The notes below the pieces were generated by a model. That model ran no database searches. It was not told the origin of the DNA and worked only from the letters and a program-made list of their open reading frames with translations. DNA of 64,000 nucleotides from Kaistia dalseonensis (GTDB lineage Bacteria; Pseudomonadota; Alphaproteobacteria; Rhizobiales; Kaistiaceae): NCBI RefSeq assembly GCF_030814715.1, contig NZ_JAUSVO010000002.1:496001-560000 (forward strand). The letters are read 5' to 3'. This document shows positions 34,289 to 43,530 of this stretch, in pieces. The stretch's first letter is position 1. Every line of letters starts with the position of its first letter. Position numbers and translations under genes: made by a program.

Positions 34289-37200
34289 AGCTGGGTCTCT
34301 CGGGTCATCTGACGCAGGCGACGATCCGCTCGCCGCTGACGCCACTCCTGCTGCTGGCCGCGCTCGCCATGGGCCTCGTCGCGCTGATGGTCATCCCGCG
34401 CGAGGAGGAACCGCAGATCAGCGTGCCGATGGTCGACATCATCGTCGAGGCCAATGGCCTCAAGGCGCCCGACGCGGTCGAGCTCGTCACCAAGCCGCTC
34501 GAAGCCATCGTCAAGGGCATCAACGGCGTCGAGCACGTCTACAGCCAGACGCAGGACGACCACGTCATGGTGACGGCGCGTTTCCTCGTCGGGACCTCGT
34601 CCGACGCCGCCATCCTGCGTGTCCACGAGAAGATCCGCGCCAATCTCGACCGCCTGCCCGTCGGCATTCCGGAACCCCAGATCGTCGGGCGGGGCATAGA
34701 CGATGTCGCCATCGTCGCCTTGACGCTCTCACCGAAGCCCGACGCAGCCGCGCGCTGGCAGGACAAGGACCTGTTCCTTCTCGCGGACCAGCTCCGCGCC
34801 GAAGTGATGAAGGTCGACAATGTCGGGCTCACCTATATCCAGGGCGGCGATCGACCGGAAATTCGCGTCGAGCCGGATCCGGAGAAGCTCGCCCTCTATG
34901 GCGTGACGCTGCAGCAGCTGGTTGCCAAGGTCCAGGGAGCCAATCGCGCCTTCGTCGCGGGGACCGTGCGCCAGGATGGCCAAACCAAGGAGGTGGCCGC
35001 CGGACAGACGCTCTCCGGCGTCCCCGATATCGGCCTGCTCCTGCTGACGACGCGTGACGGCCGGCCGGTCTACGTCCGCGACGTCGCCACCATCACGGCC
35101 GGATCGAGCCAGGCGGAACAGCGGATCTGGGACATCACGACGGCAAAGGACGGCAATCTGGAGCGCGTCCCTGCGATCAGCCTCGCCATCGGCAAACGTG
35201 CGGGCGCCAATGCGGTCGTCGTGGCGAGCGACGTCGTTGCACGGGTCGAGGCACTGAAGGGCACGCTGATCCCCGGCGATATCGAGTTGCGCGTCACCCG
35301 CAATTACGGCGAGTCGGCCAATGAGAAGGCGAACGAGCTTCTCTTCCATCTCGGCCTCGCCACGATCTCGATCGTCGTCCTGATCGCCTTCGCAATCGGC
35401 TGGCGCGAGGCGCTGGTGACGCTGATCGTCATCCCCACGACGATCCTGCTCACCCTCTTCGCCGCCAACCTGATGGGCTACACCATCAATCGTGTCAGCC
35501 TGTTCGCGTTGATCTTCTCGATCGGCATTCTCGTCGACGACGCCATCGTGGTCGTCGAGAATATCGCTCGCCATTGGGGCATGGCCGATGGCCGTTCGCG
35601 CCTGCAGGCGGCGATCGAAGCCGTGGCCGAGGTCGGCAACCCGACCGTGGTCGCGACACTCACCGTCGTCGCCGCGCTCCTGCCCATGCTTTTCGTCTCG
35701 GGCCTGATGGGCCCCTACATGGCGCCGATCCCCGCCAATGCCTCGGCGGCAATGCTGTTCTCCTTCTTTGTCGCCATGACGATCGCGCCATGGGCGATGC
35801 TGAAGCTCGCACCAAAGGAAGCTGCCACTGGCGCCCATGCCGCGCACCATGATGGCGGCGCGCTTGGCCGGCTCTACCGTGCCATTGCGACGCCACTGTT
35901 GAAGACCAAGCGACGCGCCTGGAGCTTCATCGCTCTTGTCGGCATCGCGACCCTCGCTGTGTGCACGCTCTTCTATACGCAACATGTCACCGTGAAGCTG
36001 CTGCCGTTCGACAACAAGTCCGAACTCTCGGTCATGGTGGACCTGCCCGAGGGGGCGAGCCTCGAGGATACGGAGCGGGTCCTGTTGGCGGCGGCGAAGC
36101 AGATCGGGCCGCTGCCCGAGCTCGTCTCGATGCAGGCCTATGCGGGCACGCCGGCGCCGTTCAATTTCAACGGCCTCGTTCGCCACTCTTATCTCCGCAC
36201 CTCGCCGGAGCTCGGCGAATTGTCGCTCGAACTGACGCCCAAGGGTGACCGCGACCGTTCCAGCCACGCGATCGCGCTCGAGCTGCGCCAGCGTCTGGCG
36301 GGGCTTGAACTGCCTTCCGGCACCAGCGTCAAGGTCGTGGAGGTGCCGCCCGGACCGCCCGTGCTCTCGACGCTGCTTGCCGAGATCTACGGCCCGGATG
36401 CCGCAACGCGCCGCGCGGTCGCCGCCGAAGTCGAGACGATCTTTCGCCAGGTCCCGTTCATCGTCGATGTCGACAATTCAATCGGCATGCCGAAGCCGCG
36501 CCTGCGCGTCTCGATCGACCAAGATGCGCTCGAATATTTCGGCGTCGAACAATCCGACGTCTATGACAGCCTCACGGCGCTGCTGAACGGAACCACGGTC
36601 GGCTACTCCCATCGTGGCGAGGGGCACGAACCGGTGCCGATCGTCATCCGCCTGCCGAAGAGCGGCCTGGCCTGGGACGAGCGTCTCGCTTCGACCCCGG
36701 TCCCTGCCAATGCGCTTCCGGGAAATCGCTCCATCGTCGAGCTCGGCGAGGTCGTCCGGGTCGGACAGGAGGCTGGCTCGCCGGCGATCTTCCGTCGCGA
36801 CGGCCGCTTTGCCGACATGGTGACGGCTGAACTCGCCGGCGCGTTCGAAGCGCCGATCTATGGCATGCTCGCCGTCGACAAGCTGATTGAGGCCCATGAC
36901 TGGGGCAATTTGCCGAAGCCGACCATCAGCCTGCACGGCCAACCGACCGACGAATCCCGTCCGACCCTGCTCTGGGACGGCGAGTGGGAGATCACCTGGG
37001 TGACCTTCCGCGACATGGGCGCCGCCTTCGCGATCGCGATCGTCGGCATCTACATTCTGGTCGTGGCGCAGTTCGGCTCGTTCAAGCTGCCGCTGGTGAT
37101 CCTGACCCCGATCCCGCTCACGCTGATCGGCATCGTGCTCGGCCACTGGCTGTTCCATGCCCCCTTCACGGCGACCTCCATGATCGGCTTCATCGCGCTG

Positions 37201-37482
37201 GCCGGTATCATCGTGCGCAATTCGATCCTGCTCGTCGATTTCATCCGCCATGGAAGGCGCGAGGGAATGAGCCTCAAGGAGGTGGTCATCGAGGCCGGCG
37301 CCGTCCGCTTCAAGCCGATCCTCCTGACCGCGCTCGCAGCGATGATCGGCGCGGCGACGATCCTGTCCGACCCGATCTTCCAGGGCCTCGCCATCTCGCT
37401 CCTCTTCGGACTCGCTTCGTCGACGCTGCTGACCGTCCTCATCATTCCGGCGATCTATGTCGTCCTGAGATCGCCGGATTGA
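34285..37482 (+). CDS. RND-family efflux transporter, inner-membrane pump
   Basis: A 1065-residue AcrB-superfamily pump. TM1 is followed by IPREEEPQISVPMVDI. The TM4 proton-relay aspartate pair appears in FSIGILVDDAIVVVENIARH. Large periplasmic loops follow TM1 and TM7, and the C-terminal TM10-12 region has FIALAGIIVRNSILLVDFIRHGR. Length is typical. The clear divergence from classic HAE1 pumps and the single-adaptor partner suggest the broader 'efflux RND permease' group. Downstream of a persulfide-type repressor and rhodanese, its substrate may be a thiol or sulfur compound; drugs remain possible. Confidence 0.92.
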   Translation: MKLGLSGHLTQATIRSPLTPLLLLAALAMGLVALMVIPREEEPQISVPMVDIIVEANGLKAPDAVELVTKPLEAIVKGINGVEHVYSQTQDDHVMVTARFLVGTSSDAAILRVHEKIRANLDRLPVGIPEPQIVGRGIDDVAIVALTLSPKPDAAARWQDKDLFLLADQLRAEVMKVDNVGLTYIQGGDRPEIRVEPDPEKLALYGVTLQQLVAKVQGANRAFVAGTVRQDGQTKEVAAGQTLSGVPDIGLLLLTTRDGRPVYVRDVATITAGSSQAEQRIWDITTAKDGNLERVPAISLAIGKRAGANAVVVASDVVARVEALKGTLIPGDIELRVTRNYGESANEKANELLFHLGLATISIVVLIAFAIGWREALVTLIVIPTTILLTLFAANLMGYTINRVSLFALIFSIGILVDDAIVVVENIARHWGMADGRSRLQAAIEAVAEVGNPTVVATLTVVAALLPMLFVSGLMGPYMAPIPANASAAMLFSFFVAMTIAPWAMLKLAPKEAATGAHAAHHDGGALGRLYRAIATPLLKTKRRAWSFIALVGIATLAVCTLFYTQHVTVKLLPFDNKSELSVMVDLPEGASLEDTERVLLAAAKQIGPLPELVSMQAYAGTPAPFNFNGLVRHSYLRTSPELGELSLELTPKGDRDRSSHAIALELRQRLAGLELPSGTSVKVVEVPPGPPVLSTLLAEIYGPDAATRRAVAAEVETIFRQVPFIVDVDNSIGMPKPRLRVSIDQDALEYFGVEQSDVYDSLTALLNGTTVGYSHRGEGHEPVPIVIRLPKSGLAWDERLASTPVPANALPGNRSIVELGEVVRVGQEAGSPAIFRRDGRFADMVTAELAGAFEAPIYGMLAVDKLIEAHDWGNLPKPTISLHGQPTDESRPTLLWDGEWEITWVTFRDMGAAFAIAIVGIYILVVAQFGSFKLPLVILTPIPLTLIGIVLGHWLFHAPFTATSMIGFIALAGIIVRNSILLVDFIRHGRREGMSLKEVVIEAGAVRFKPILLTALAAMIGAATILSDPIFQGLAISLLFGLASSTLLTVLIIPAIYVVLRSPD

Positions 37483-37510
37483 CTCGGGGAACGCTTTGGG
37501 TCATTCCTGA

Positions 37511-37522
37511 GTAAACGATAAC
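37511..37522. promoter_or_regulatory. LacI-type operator before the fructan-locus regulator
   Basis: GTAAACGATAAC, with flanks TGA-GTAAACGATAAC, lies 20 nt before the LacI start. A near-identical copy, GTAAACGATTAC with flank TGG, sits inside the first codons of the neighbouring binding-protein gene (38610-38621). The central CG with A/T arms suits LacI-family binding and autoregulation. Confidence 0.45.
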
Positions 37523-37541
37523 CCAAGCGACGCCAAACCAC

Positions 37542-38558
37542 ATGCCCGACGCCAAGATCTCCCTGCAGGACATAGCCAGACGGCTTGGCGTCTCCGCCAA
37601 AACCGTCTCGGGCGCCCTGCATGGCGACGGCTCGATTCGCATGGCGGAGGGCACGCGCGCCCGCATCAAGGCGCTCGCCGACGAGCTCGGCTATGTGCCC
37701 AACATGGTCGCCCGCGGCATGCGCCAGGGTGTCATGCCGATCATCGGCATCGTCGCCGACGGGCTCATCACGCAACCCTTCGCAACGGAGATCCTGCGCG
37801 CTTTCGACAATTCGGTCCGTACCGAGGGCCTGTCGGTGGTGGTGACGAGCGTGGGTGATCCAAGCACCGTCGAGGCGAGCGTCGCCGAGCTCCAGCGCTT
37901 CATGCCACGCGCCATCGCCTATGCCGCGATGTACCATCAGGTCGTCGATCTCCCCAAGGCTGCGCGTGGCGCGGTCAAGCTGATGATCAACTGCCGCGAC
38001 TCCGAGGGCGAGATTGCCTCGCTGGTTCCGGCGGAGCGCGAAGCCGCAGAAGCGATCGTCAACCATCTGTTCGATCGCGGGCGCAAGAGCATCGCCTTCC
38101 TCAACCTGCCGGGCCTGCTGGCCGGCACGATGCGCGAGGACGGTTTTCGCGCAGCCCACGCCGCCCGAGGCCTTGCTCCCAATGAGGCCTGGATTCGCCC
38201 GGCCACGCGAGGGCCGCTTTATTCCGATCGCGCACGCAGCCTTGTCTTTGCCCATGTCCAGGAGATGTTGTCGGGTCCTGTCCGGCCTGATGCGATCCTC
38301 TGCGGCAATGACCGCGTCGCGCTCGAAGCCTACAATACGCTCCGTCGGATCGGCGCCCGCATCCCCGAGGATGTCGCGGTCGCCAGCTTCGACAATCAGG
38401 TCGAGATTGCTGCTCGGCTCGATCCACCGTTAACGACGATGGCCCTGCCGCACCGGGCGATTGGCCGTCGTGCCGCCGAGATCCTGGCCGGTCAGGGCCG
38501 TCGGGCGAATTCTATCGAGGAAATTCCGTTCCGTCTTGTCGAACGCGCCTCAGTCTGA
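37542..38558 (+). CDS. LacI-family regulator of the GH32/CUT1 locus
   Basis: A 338-residue repressor. The HTH ISLQDIARRLGVSAKTVSGALHG is followed by hinge GYVPNMVARGMRQGVMPIIGIVAD and a sugar-sensing domain with ICGNDRVALEAYNTL, VAVASFDNQVEIAARLDPPLTTMALP. It precedes the binding-protein gene by 35 nt in the same direction and should control the importer and the fructosidase. Effector probably sucrose, fructose or a fructo-oligosaccharide. Confidence 0.92.
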   Translation: MPDAKISLQDIARRLGVSAKTVSGALHGDGSIRMAEGTRARIKALADELGYVPNMVARGMRQGVMPIIGIVADGLITQPFATEILRAFDNSVRTEGLSVVVTSVGDPSTVEASVAELQRFMPRAIAYAAMYHQVVDLPKAARGAVKLMINCRDSEGEIASLVPAEREAAEAIVNHLFDRGRKSIAFLNLPGLLAGTMREDGFRAAHAARGLAPNEAWIRPATRGPLYSDRARSLVFAHVQEMLSGPVRPDAILCGNDRVALEAYNTLRRIGARIPEDVAVASFDNQVEIAARLDPPLTTMALPHRAIGRRAAEILAGQGRRANSIEEIPFRLVERASV

Positions 38559-38593
38559 GACGCGGCGGACCGGTCCAATGGGAGGAGAATGCT

Positions 38594-39904
38594 ATGAATA
38601 CCGTCTTGGGTAAACGATTACTTTCAGTGCTCGGCACCGCCGCGGCGCTGTCGGTCACGTCTCTGGGGCTTTCGGTTGCGCAGGCGGCGGAACTGAAGGT
38701 GATGTTTCAGGGCGACCCCTATGAAGTCACCATCATCACCGATGTGGCCAAGCGCTTCGAAGCCGCCAATCCCGGCACGACGGTGCAGCTGATCAACACG
38801 CCGCACGACGCCTATAACGAAAAGGTCGGCGCGGCTGTCTCGGCCGGTTCGCTGCCCGATATCATGCAGCTCGATGCACCGTTCCTCGCCAACTATGTCT
38901 GGTCCGGCTTCCTGCAGCCGATCGGCGGCGTCATCGACAAGCCCCTGCTCGACGACATGACGGCGTCGAATATCAGCCAGGGCACCTATCCGATCGACAA
39001 GCAGCTCTATGCGATCGGCCTGACCGACAGCACCGTCGCGCTCTATGGCAGCCGCAAGCAGCTTGAGGCGCTCAATATCCGCATTCCCAAGTCGGTCGAC
39101 GACGCCTGGACAAAGGACGAGTTCGAGACGGTCCTGAAGACGCTCGCCGCTCAGCCCGGCACGAAATGGCCGATCGACCTCTTCCGTTCTTATGGCACCA
39201 AGACCGAGTGGATCACCTATGCCTATGAGCCAATGCTGGTCTCGATGGGCTGCGACGTGATCGACCGCACGAGCTGGAAAGCGACGGGTACGCTCGACGG
39301 CGCGGCCTGCGTGGCCGCCGCGACCGAGATGCAGAACTGGGTCAAGCAGGGCTGGGTCGTGCCGCAATCGGCGGGCGGAAACCAGTTCTATGCCGAGGGA
39401 AGGCCGGCGGCTCTCGCCTGGGGTGGACACTGGTTCTATGCCGAAGCGAAGGCGCAGATGGGCGACGACGTGGTCGTGATGCCACTGCCGAAATTCGGCG
39501 AGAAGGGTGCAAGCCCGAACGGTACCTGGATCTGGGCCGTTACCAAGACGGCGTCTGATCCGGCAGAAGCCGGCAAGTTCCTGAGCTTCATGCTGCAGGA
39601 CCCCGCCTATCGGGAGCAGTATAAGGAACATGCCGGTTTCCCCGGCCTGAAGTCCTTCGCTGCGGCCTCGCCGCTCTATGCGCCGGGTGGCGCGATGGCG
39701 GTCGCTTTCGAGCAGGCCAGCAAGAGCGCCGTGCCGCGTCCGCCGCATCCCGCCTATCCGACGATCACGCTCGCCTTCCAGAACGCCATGAACAACATCT
39801 TCGACGGCGCGGATGCGCAGGAAGAACTGAGCAAGGCGGCGAAGAAGATCGACGCCGACATCGAGGACAATGACGGCTACGCGCCGTTCGGCAAGGTCGA
39901 ATAA
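38594..39904 (+). CDS. CUT1 sugar-binding protein of the GH32 locus
   Basis: A 436-residue family-1 binding protein with GGGAGGAG 6 nt upstream. Signal peptide MNTVLGKRLLSVLGTAAALS, cleavage near AQA-AELK. The mature chain begins ELKVMFQGDPYEVTIITDVAKRFEAANPGTTVQL, as in MalE-like proteins, and contains WGGHWFYAEAKAQ and GASPNGTWIWAVTK. It is followed by two permeases and a GH32 enzyme, so the ligand is likely sucrose or fructans. The first codons contain a LacI-operator-like sequence. Confidence 0.93.
   Translation: MNTVLGKRLLSVLGTAAALSVTSLGLSVAQAAELKVMFQGDPYEVTIITDVAKRFEAANPGTTVQLINTPHDAYNEKVGAAVSAGSLPDIMQLDAPFLANYVWSGFLQPIGGVIDKPLLDDMTASNISQGTYPIDKQLYAIGLTDSTVALYGSRKQLEALNIRIPKSVDDAWTKDEFETVLKTLAAQPGTKWPIDLFRSYGTKTEWITYAYEPMLVSMGCDVIDRTSWKATGTLDGAACVAAATEMQNWVKQGWVVPQSAGGNQFYAEGRPAALAWGGHWFYAEAKAQMGDDVVVMPLPKFGEKGASPNGTWIWAVTKTASDPAEAGKFLSFMLQDPAYREQYKEHAGFPGLKSFAAASPLYAPGGAMAVAFEQASKSAVPRPPHPAYPTITLAFQNAMNNIFDGADAQEELSKAAKKIDADIEDNDGYAPFGKVE
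38610..38621. promoter_or_regulatory. Second LacI-type operator copy, inside the binding-protein coding start
   Basis: GTAAACGATTAC, a near-perfect dyad (GTAA-acga-TTAC), spans codons 6-10 of the binding-protein gene. Together with flank TG it shares 14 of 15 positions with 37511-37522. A repressor bound here could block elongation or loop to the upstream site. Coding coincidence cannot be excluded. Confidence 0.35.
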
Positions 39905-39979
39905 GGGCCACGCCCAGGCTGCCGCGCGGCCAGTCCGTCGCGCGGCAGGCAGTGTCCGCTTCTGTTGGAGCTCAGTGCC

Positions 39980-40915
39980 ATGTCGACCCAATCCCTGCCT
40001 GCGGGACAAGATCGCCCGCGTTCTCGACGGTCACCGCCGCTCTGGGGCGGCAAGATCCAGGAACTCGGCATGCTGTTGCCGGCCGTTATCCTGGTGACGA
40101 TCTTTCTGCTCGCGCCGTTCCTCTCTTCGTTCCGGATTGCGCTTACCAATGAGCGGCTGATCCCGCGGCCGGTGCCGCCGCGCTTCGTCGGTCTCGGCAA
40201 TTTCCAACAGATCCTGACAGACCATGATTTCTGGCGCGCGCTCTGGAACGTCGCCCGCTTCACGATCATGGTGCTGCCGGTGCAGTGCGGCTTCGCGCTT
40301 GCGATCGCCCTGCTCCTCAATTCGAAGCTGCCTTTCCGGAACTTCTTCCGAGGCCTGTTCTTCCTGCCGGCGATCACGTCGATGGTGGTGGTCTGCGTGA
40401 TCTGGGCAACGCTGTTCCAATATCCGACCGGCCCCTTCAACCAGATCCTCGGTTTCCTCTCCTTCGGCATGGCAGAGCCGATCGACTGGCTCGGCGACCC
40501 GAACTGGGCCATGCCGTCAATTGTGCTGCTTTCGGCCTGGCAGGCCTATGGCTTCCAGATGATCGTCTATCTCGCGGGCCTGCAGGGCATACCCGAGACG
40601 CTCTACGAGGCGGCCGAACTCGATGGCGCCAATCGCTGGCAGCGTTTCTGGAACGTCACCATGCCAGGACTGCGCCAGACACATATCTTCGTGCTGATCA
40701 TCACGACGATCCAGGCGTTCAAGCTCTTCACACAGGTCAACATCCTGACTCAGGGCGGTCCGCGCGGCACCACCGACACGGTGGTCCACTACATGTTCAC
40801 CGCGGGCTTCGTCGACCAGCGCCTCGGCCTCGCCTCGGCCGTGGCGATCCTGCTCTTCTTCATCGTGCTGGTGGTGTCGATCGTCCAGCGTTTCGTCGTG
40901 AAGGATCGGTCATGA
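39980..40915 (+). CDS. CUT1 ABC sugar permease, MalF-like (GH32 locus)
   Basis: A 311-residue permease. ATG at 39980 (MSTQSLPAGQ) is preferred to the TTG 15 nt upstream. It has a cytoplasmic basic tail and six spans, with EAA loop TLYEAAELDGANRWQRFWNVTMPGL and LTQGGPRGTTDTVVHYMF. Its stop overlaps the next permease start (ATGA). It pairs with that permease to import the ligand of the upstream binding protein. Confidence 0.93.
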   Translation: MSTQSLPAGQDRPRSRRSPPLWGGKIQELGMLLPAVILVTIFLLAPFLSSFRIALTNERLIPRPVPPRFVGLGNFQQILTDHDFWRALWNVARFTIMVLPVQCGFALAIALLLNSKLPFRNFFRGLFFLPAITSMVVVCVIWATLFQYPTGPFNQILGFLSFGMAEPIDWLGDPNWAMPSIVLLSAWQAYGFQMIVYLAGLQGIPETLYEAAELDGANRWQRFWNVTMPGLRQTHIFVLIITTIQAFKLFTQVNILTQGGPRGTTDTVVHYMFTAGFVDQRLGLASAVAILLFFIVLVVSIVQRFVVKDRS

Positions 40916-41799
40916 GCGCCATCTCCGAAACCCGGACTCCCGCCCGGACCGCCGCGATCGGCTGGGACGTCGGCGCGATTGTCAAATTCGTCGCCGTTAC
41001 CGTGATCGCGCTCGTCGTGATCTCGCCACTCTTCCTGCTGGTGGTCGCGAGCCTCAAGCCGGATCGCTTCCAGATCCTCGCCGACATGGGCAGCTTTCGC
41101 GCCTTCTGGGTCTCGAACCCCTCGCTCGACAACTACCGCAACGTCGCGACCTTCTCCGGTGCGCTACCCTTCGGGCGCTATCTGCTGAACTCGCTCGTCA
41201 TCCTGTTCTGCACCGTTCTCGGCGGCATCTTCATCAACTCCATGGCGGCTTTCGTGCTCGCCTGGGGCCGGTTGCCGGGACGCGCGATCATCCTGACCGC
41301 CTTCATCGCGCTCTATATCGTGCCGCAGGAATCGATCGTGCTGCCCCTGCTGACGATCGTGAACAAGGCCGGGCTTTCCGACACCTTTGCGGCGCAGATC
41401 CTGCCCTGGATGGCGAGCCCGCTCTATATCTTCCTGATCTACCAGTTCTTCATCCAGATCCCGCGCGACGTCTATGACGCCGCAACCGTCGATGGCGCTT
41501 CGCCGTTCCGGATCTACTGGTCGGTGTTCCTGCCGATCAGCGGCCCCGTGCTCGCGACCGTCGCGATCCTGCTCGGGATCGAGACCTGGAACCAGTATCT
41601 CTGGCCGCTGATGGTGACGAACACCGACAATGCGCGCCCGATCTCCGTCGGCATTGCCAGCTTCTTCGGCCATGACAGCGTCTACTGGAACAGCGCCATG
41701 GCGGCCTCCGTCATGATGATGGCGCCGGTCCTGATCTTCTACCTCGCGTTCCAGAGATGGTTCGTGAGCTCCTTCATCTCCTCGGCCGTCAAGGGCTGA
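40912..41799 (+). CDS. CUT1 ABC sugar permease, MalG-like (GH32 locus)
   Basis: A 295-residue permease starting MSAISETRTPARTA, with six spans. EAA loop DVYDAATVDGASPFRIYWSVFLPIS (first residue Asp, then AA) and the usual C-terminus FISSAVKG. Translationally coupled to the MalF-like gene by ATGA and followed 21 nt later by the GH32 gene. Confidence 0.93.
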   Translation: MSAISETRTPARTAAIGWDVGAIVKFVAVTVIALVVISPLFLLVVASLKPDRFQILADMGSFRAFWVSNPSLDNYRNVATFSGALPFGRYLLNSLVILFCTVLGGIFINSMAAFVLAWGRLPGRAIILTAFIALYIVPQESIVLPLLTIVNKAGLSDTFAAQILPWMASPLYIFLIYQFFIQIPRDVYDAATVDGASPFRIYWSVFLPISGPVLATVAILLGIETWNQYLWPLMVTNTDNARPISVGIASFFGHDSVYWNSAMAASVMMMAPVLIFYLAFQRWFVSSFISSAVKG

Positions 41800-41820
41800 G
41801 GCACAGACGCGGATAGCGAC

Positions 41821-43485
41821 ATGACCGAACTCAAGTTCCCGCTCGCGGCTGGCGAAGTGCTGCACGTCTTCCAGAAGCCGGTGGACAAGGTCTCGCCCTC
41901 TCATGTGAGCCTGACCGGCGCGGCCGAGGCGGATCTCTTCGGCCCACCCTCGGACGACTTCACCCGCACGACTTATGAAACGTCGGCAAGCGGCGAGGCA
42001 ACGCTCTGCTGGGACGAGGCATCGACCGTTGTCTCTCTCGCCTATGCCTTCGATCCGGCCCGTGTGAGAGAGAACGGCATCCGTGTGCTCTGGACGACCG
42101 AAGCCAACCGTACGGGTGCAGCACGGCACAAGCTTCATCTGAAGACGCCATTCGGCTGGATGAACGACCCGAACGGCCTCTGCGAGGCAGATGGCCTGAC
42201 GCATCTCTTCTACCAGCACTATCCGCACAGCCAGCGCTGGAACACGATGCATTGGGGACATGCGGTCAGCCGCAACGGGACCGACTGGGTGCACCAGCCG
42301 GTCTTCCTCCTGCCACGGAACGAGCTCCTCGCCGACGACAAGAATGGCGGCGTCTTCTCGGGCTCGGCCATGCCCTTGCCGGATGGCCGCCTGCGCGTGT
42401 TCTACACTGATCGCGAGGACGACCGGCTGCCGAACTGGGAATGGCAGATGACAGCGGTCTCCGATGACTGGATCGATGTCGGCCCTTCAACGCCAGTCAT
42501 TACCGCAGCGCCGGATTTGCCCGGCTACCGCAAGGATTTTCGCGATCCCTACGTCTTCCGCGGGCCGGACGGTCGCTGGAAGATGCTGCTCGGTGGCGGC
42601 GACGATGCGGCAGCGCTCGTGCTGCTCTACGACACGGCCGATCCGCAAGGCGCCAGCAATTGGGAATTCGTCGGTGTGCTCCACCGCGAGCCTTCGCAGC
42701 AGAAACTGCCGGCGGAATGCCCCTGCATGGTGGCGCTGGATAGCGAGGGGGCCGGCCTCCATGTGCTGATCTTCGGGCTGCTCGGCTCGCGCGACGAAAT
42801 CACCCGCCGCCGCAACATAACGCTCGCCATTGTCGGCCGATTCGACGGCAGGACCTTCGAGCCGATCCAGCGCGAGGAGATGGATTTCGGCACCGATTGT
42901 TACGCCTTCCAGGGCATAGTCGGCGCCGACGGACCCTATGGCATCGCCTGGGCAGCGAACTGGACCGACGTCTTCAAGGAGCGTGATTTTCCGAGCGCCA
43001 TGACCTTCCCTCGCCGTCTGGTCTGGAGGAATGGCCGCCTCGCGACACCGCCGATCGACGCCGTCGCCACGCTGCGCACCGTCCTCGCCAGCGAGAACCT
43101 GGCGGAGGCAGCATCGCCCGTGTCACTCGAGGACGGGCTCGGCGAGATCGAGCTTGCATGGGCGGAGCCCGGCACACCGTTCAAGCTCGCCTTCCGGCAT
43201 CCAACCCATGCGATCGAACTCGGCTATGACGGCTCGACGCTCGAGCTTCATTTCAAGCCGCCGGGCAGCCGCCCCGTCCCGCGCTACACGATCGAAGACA
43301 TCAAGCCGGAGACGCTGCGCATATTCGTCGATATCGGACTGATCGAAATCTATGTCGATGATGGCCGCTGGTGCCTCACCAAACGCATCGAAAGCGACGA
43401 GCCGGTGAGCGCGATCGAACTCGACACGCTCGGCCGGCCACCGGCGCACGCGCGGCTCTGGCAGCTCCGGCCGCAGCGCGCATAG
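41821..43485 (+). CDS. Glycoside hydrolase family 32 (fructosidase/sucrose hydrolase)
   Basis: A 554-residue cytoplasmic enzyme. Catalytic motifs: WMNDPNG (113-119, nucleophile D116), RDP (241-243, transition-state stabiliser) and EC (E299, acid/base). A C-terminal beta-sandwich follows (LGEIELAWAEPGTPFKLAF.., FVDIGLIEIYVDDGRWCLTKRI). About 110 residues precede the first motif, much more than the usual 20-40; they look like a small beta domain rather than a signal peptide. It cleaves beta-fructosyl bonds of imported sucrose or fructan. Confidence 0.93.
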   Translation: MTELKFPLAAGEVLHVFQKPVDKVSPSHVSLTGAAEADLFGPPSDDFTRTTYETSASGEATLCWDEASTVVSLAYAFDPARVRENGIRVLWTTEANRTGAARHKLHLKTPFGWMNDPNGLCEADGLTHLFYQHYPHSQRWNTMHWGHAVSRNGTDWVHQPVFLLPRNELLADDKNGGVFSGSAMPLPDGRLRVFYTDREDDRLPNWEWQMTAVSDDWIDVGPSTPVITAAPDLPGYRKDFRDPYVFRGPDGRWKMLLGGGDDAAALVLLYDTADPQGASNWEFVGVLHREPSQQKLPAECPCMVALDSEGAGLHVLIFGLLGSRDEITRRRNITLAIVGRFDGRTFEPIQREEMDFGTDCYAFQGIVGADGPYGIAWAANWTDVFKERDFPSAMTFPRRLVWRNGRLATPPIDAVATLRTVLASENLAEAASPVSLEDGLGEIELAWAEPGTPFKLAFRHPTHAIELGYDGSTLELHFKPPGSRPVPRYTIEDIKPETLRIFVDIGLIEIYVDDGRWCLTKRIESDEPVSAIELDTLGRPPAHARLWQLRPQRA

Positions 43486-43489
43486 ATCA

Positions 43490-43512
43490 GCGCCCGCATA
43501 GAAGACGGGCGC
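43490..43512. terminator. Bidirectional hairpin between GH32 and FGE genes
   Basis: GCGCCCG (43490-43496)/CGGGCGC (43506-43512), perfect 7-bp stem with a 9-nt loop, between two converging stop codons. No U-tract. Confidence 0.5.
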
Positions 43513-43530
43513 GGGGCGGAATCGTGCAGA

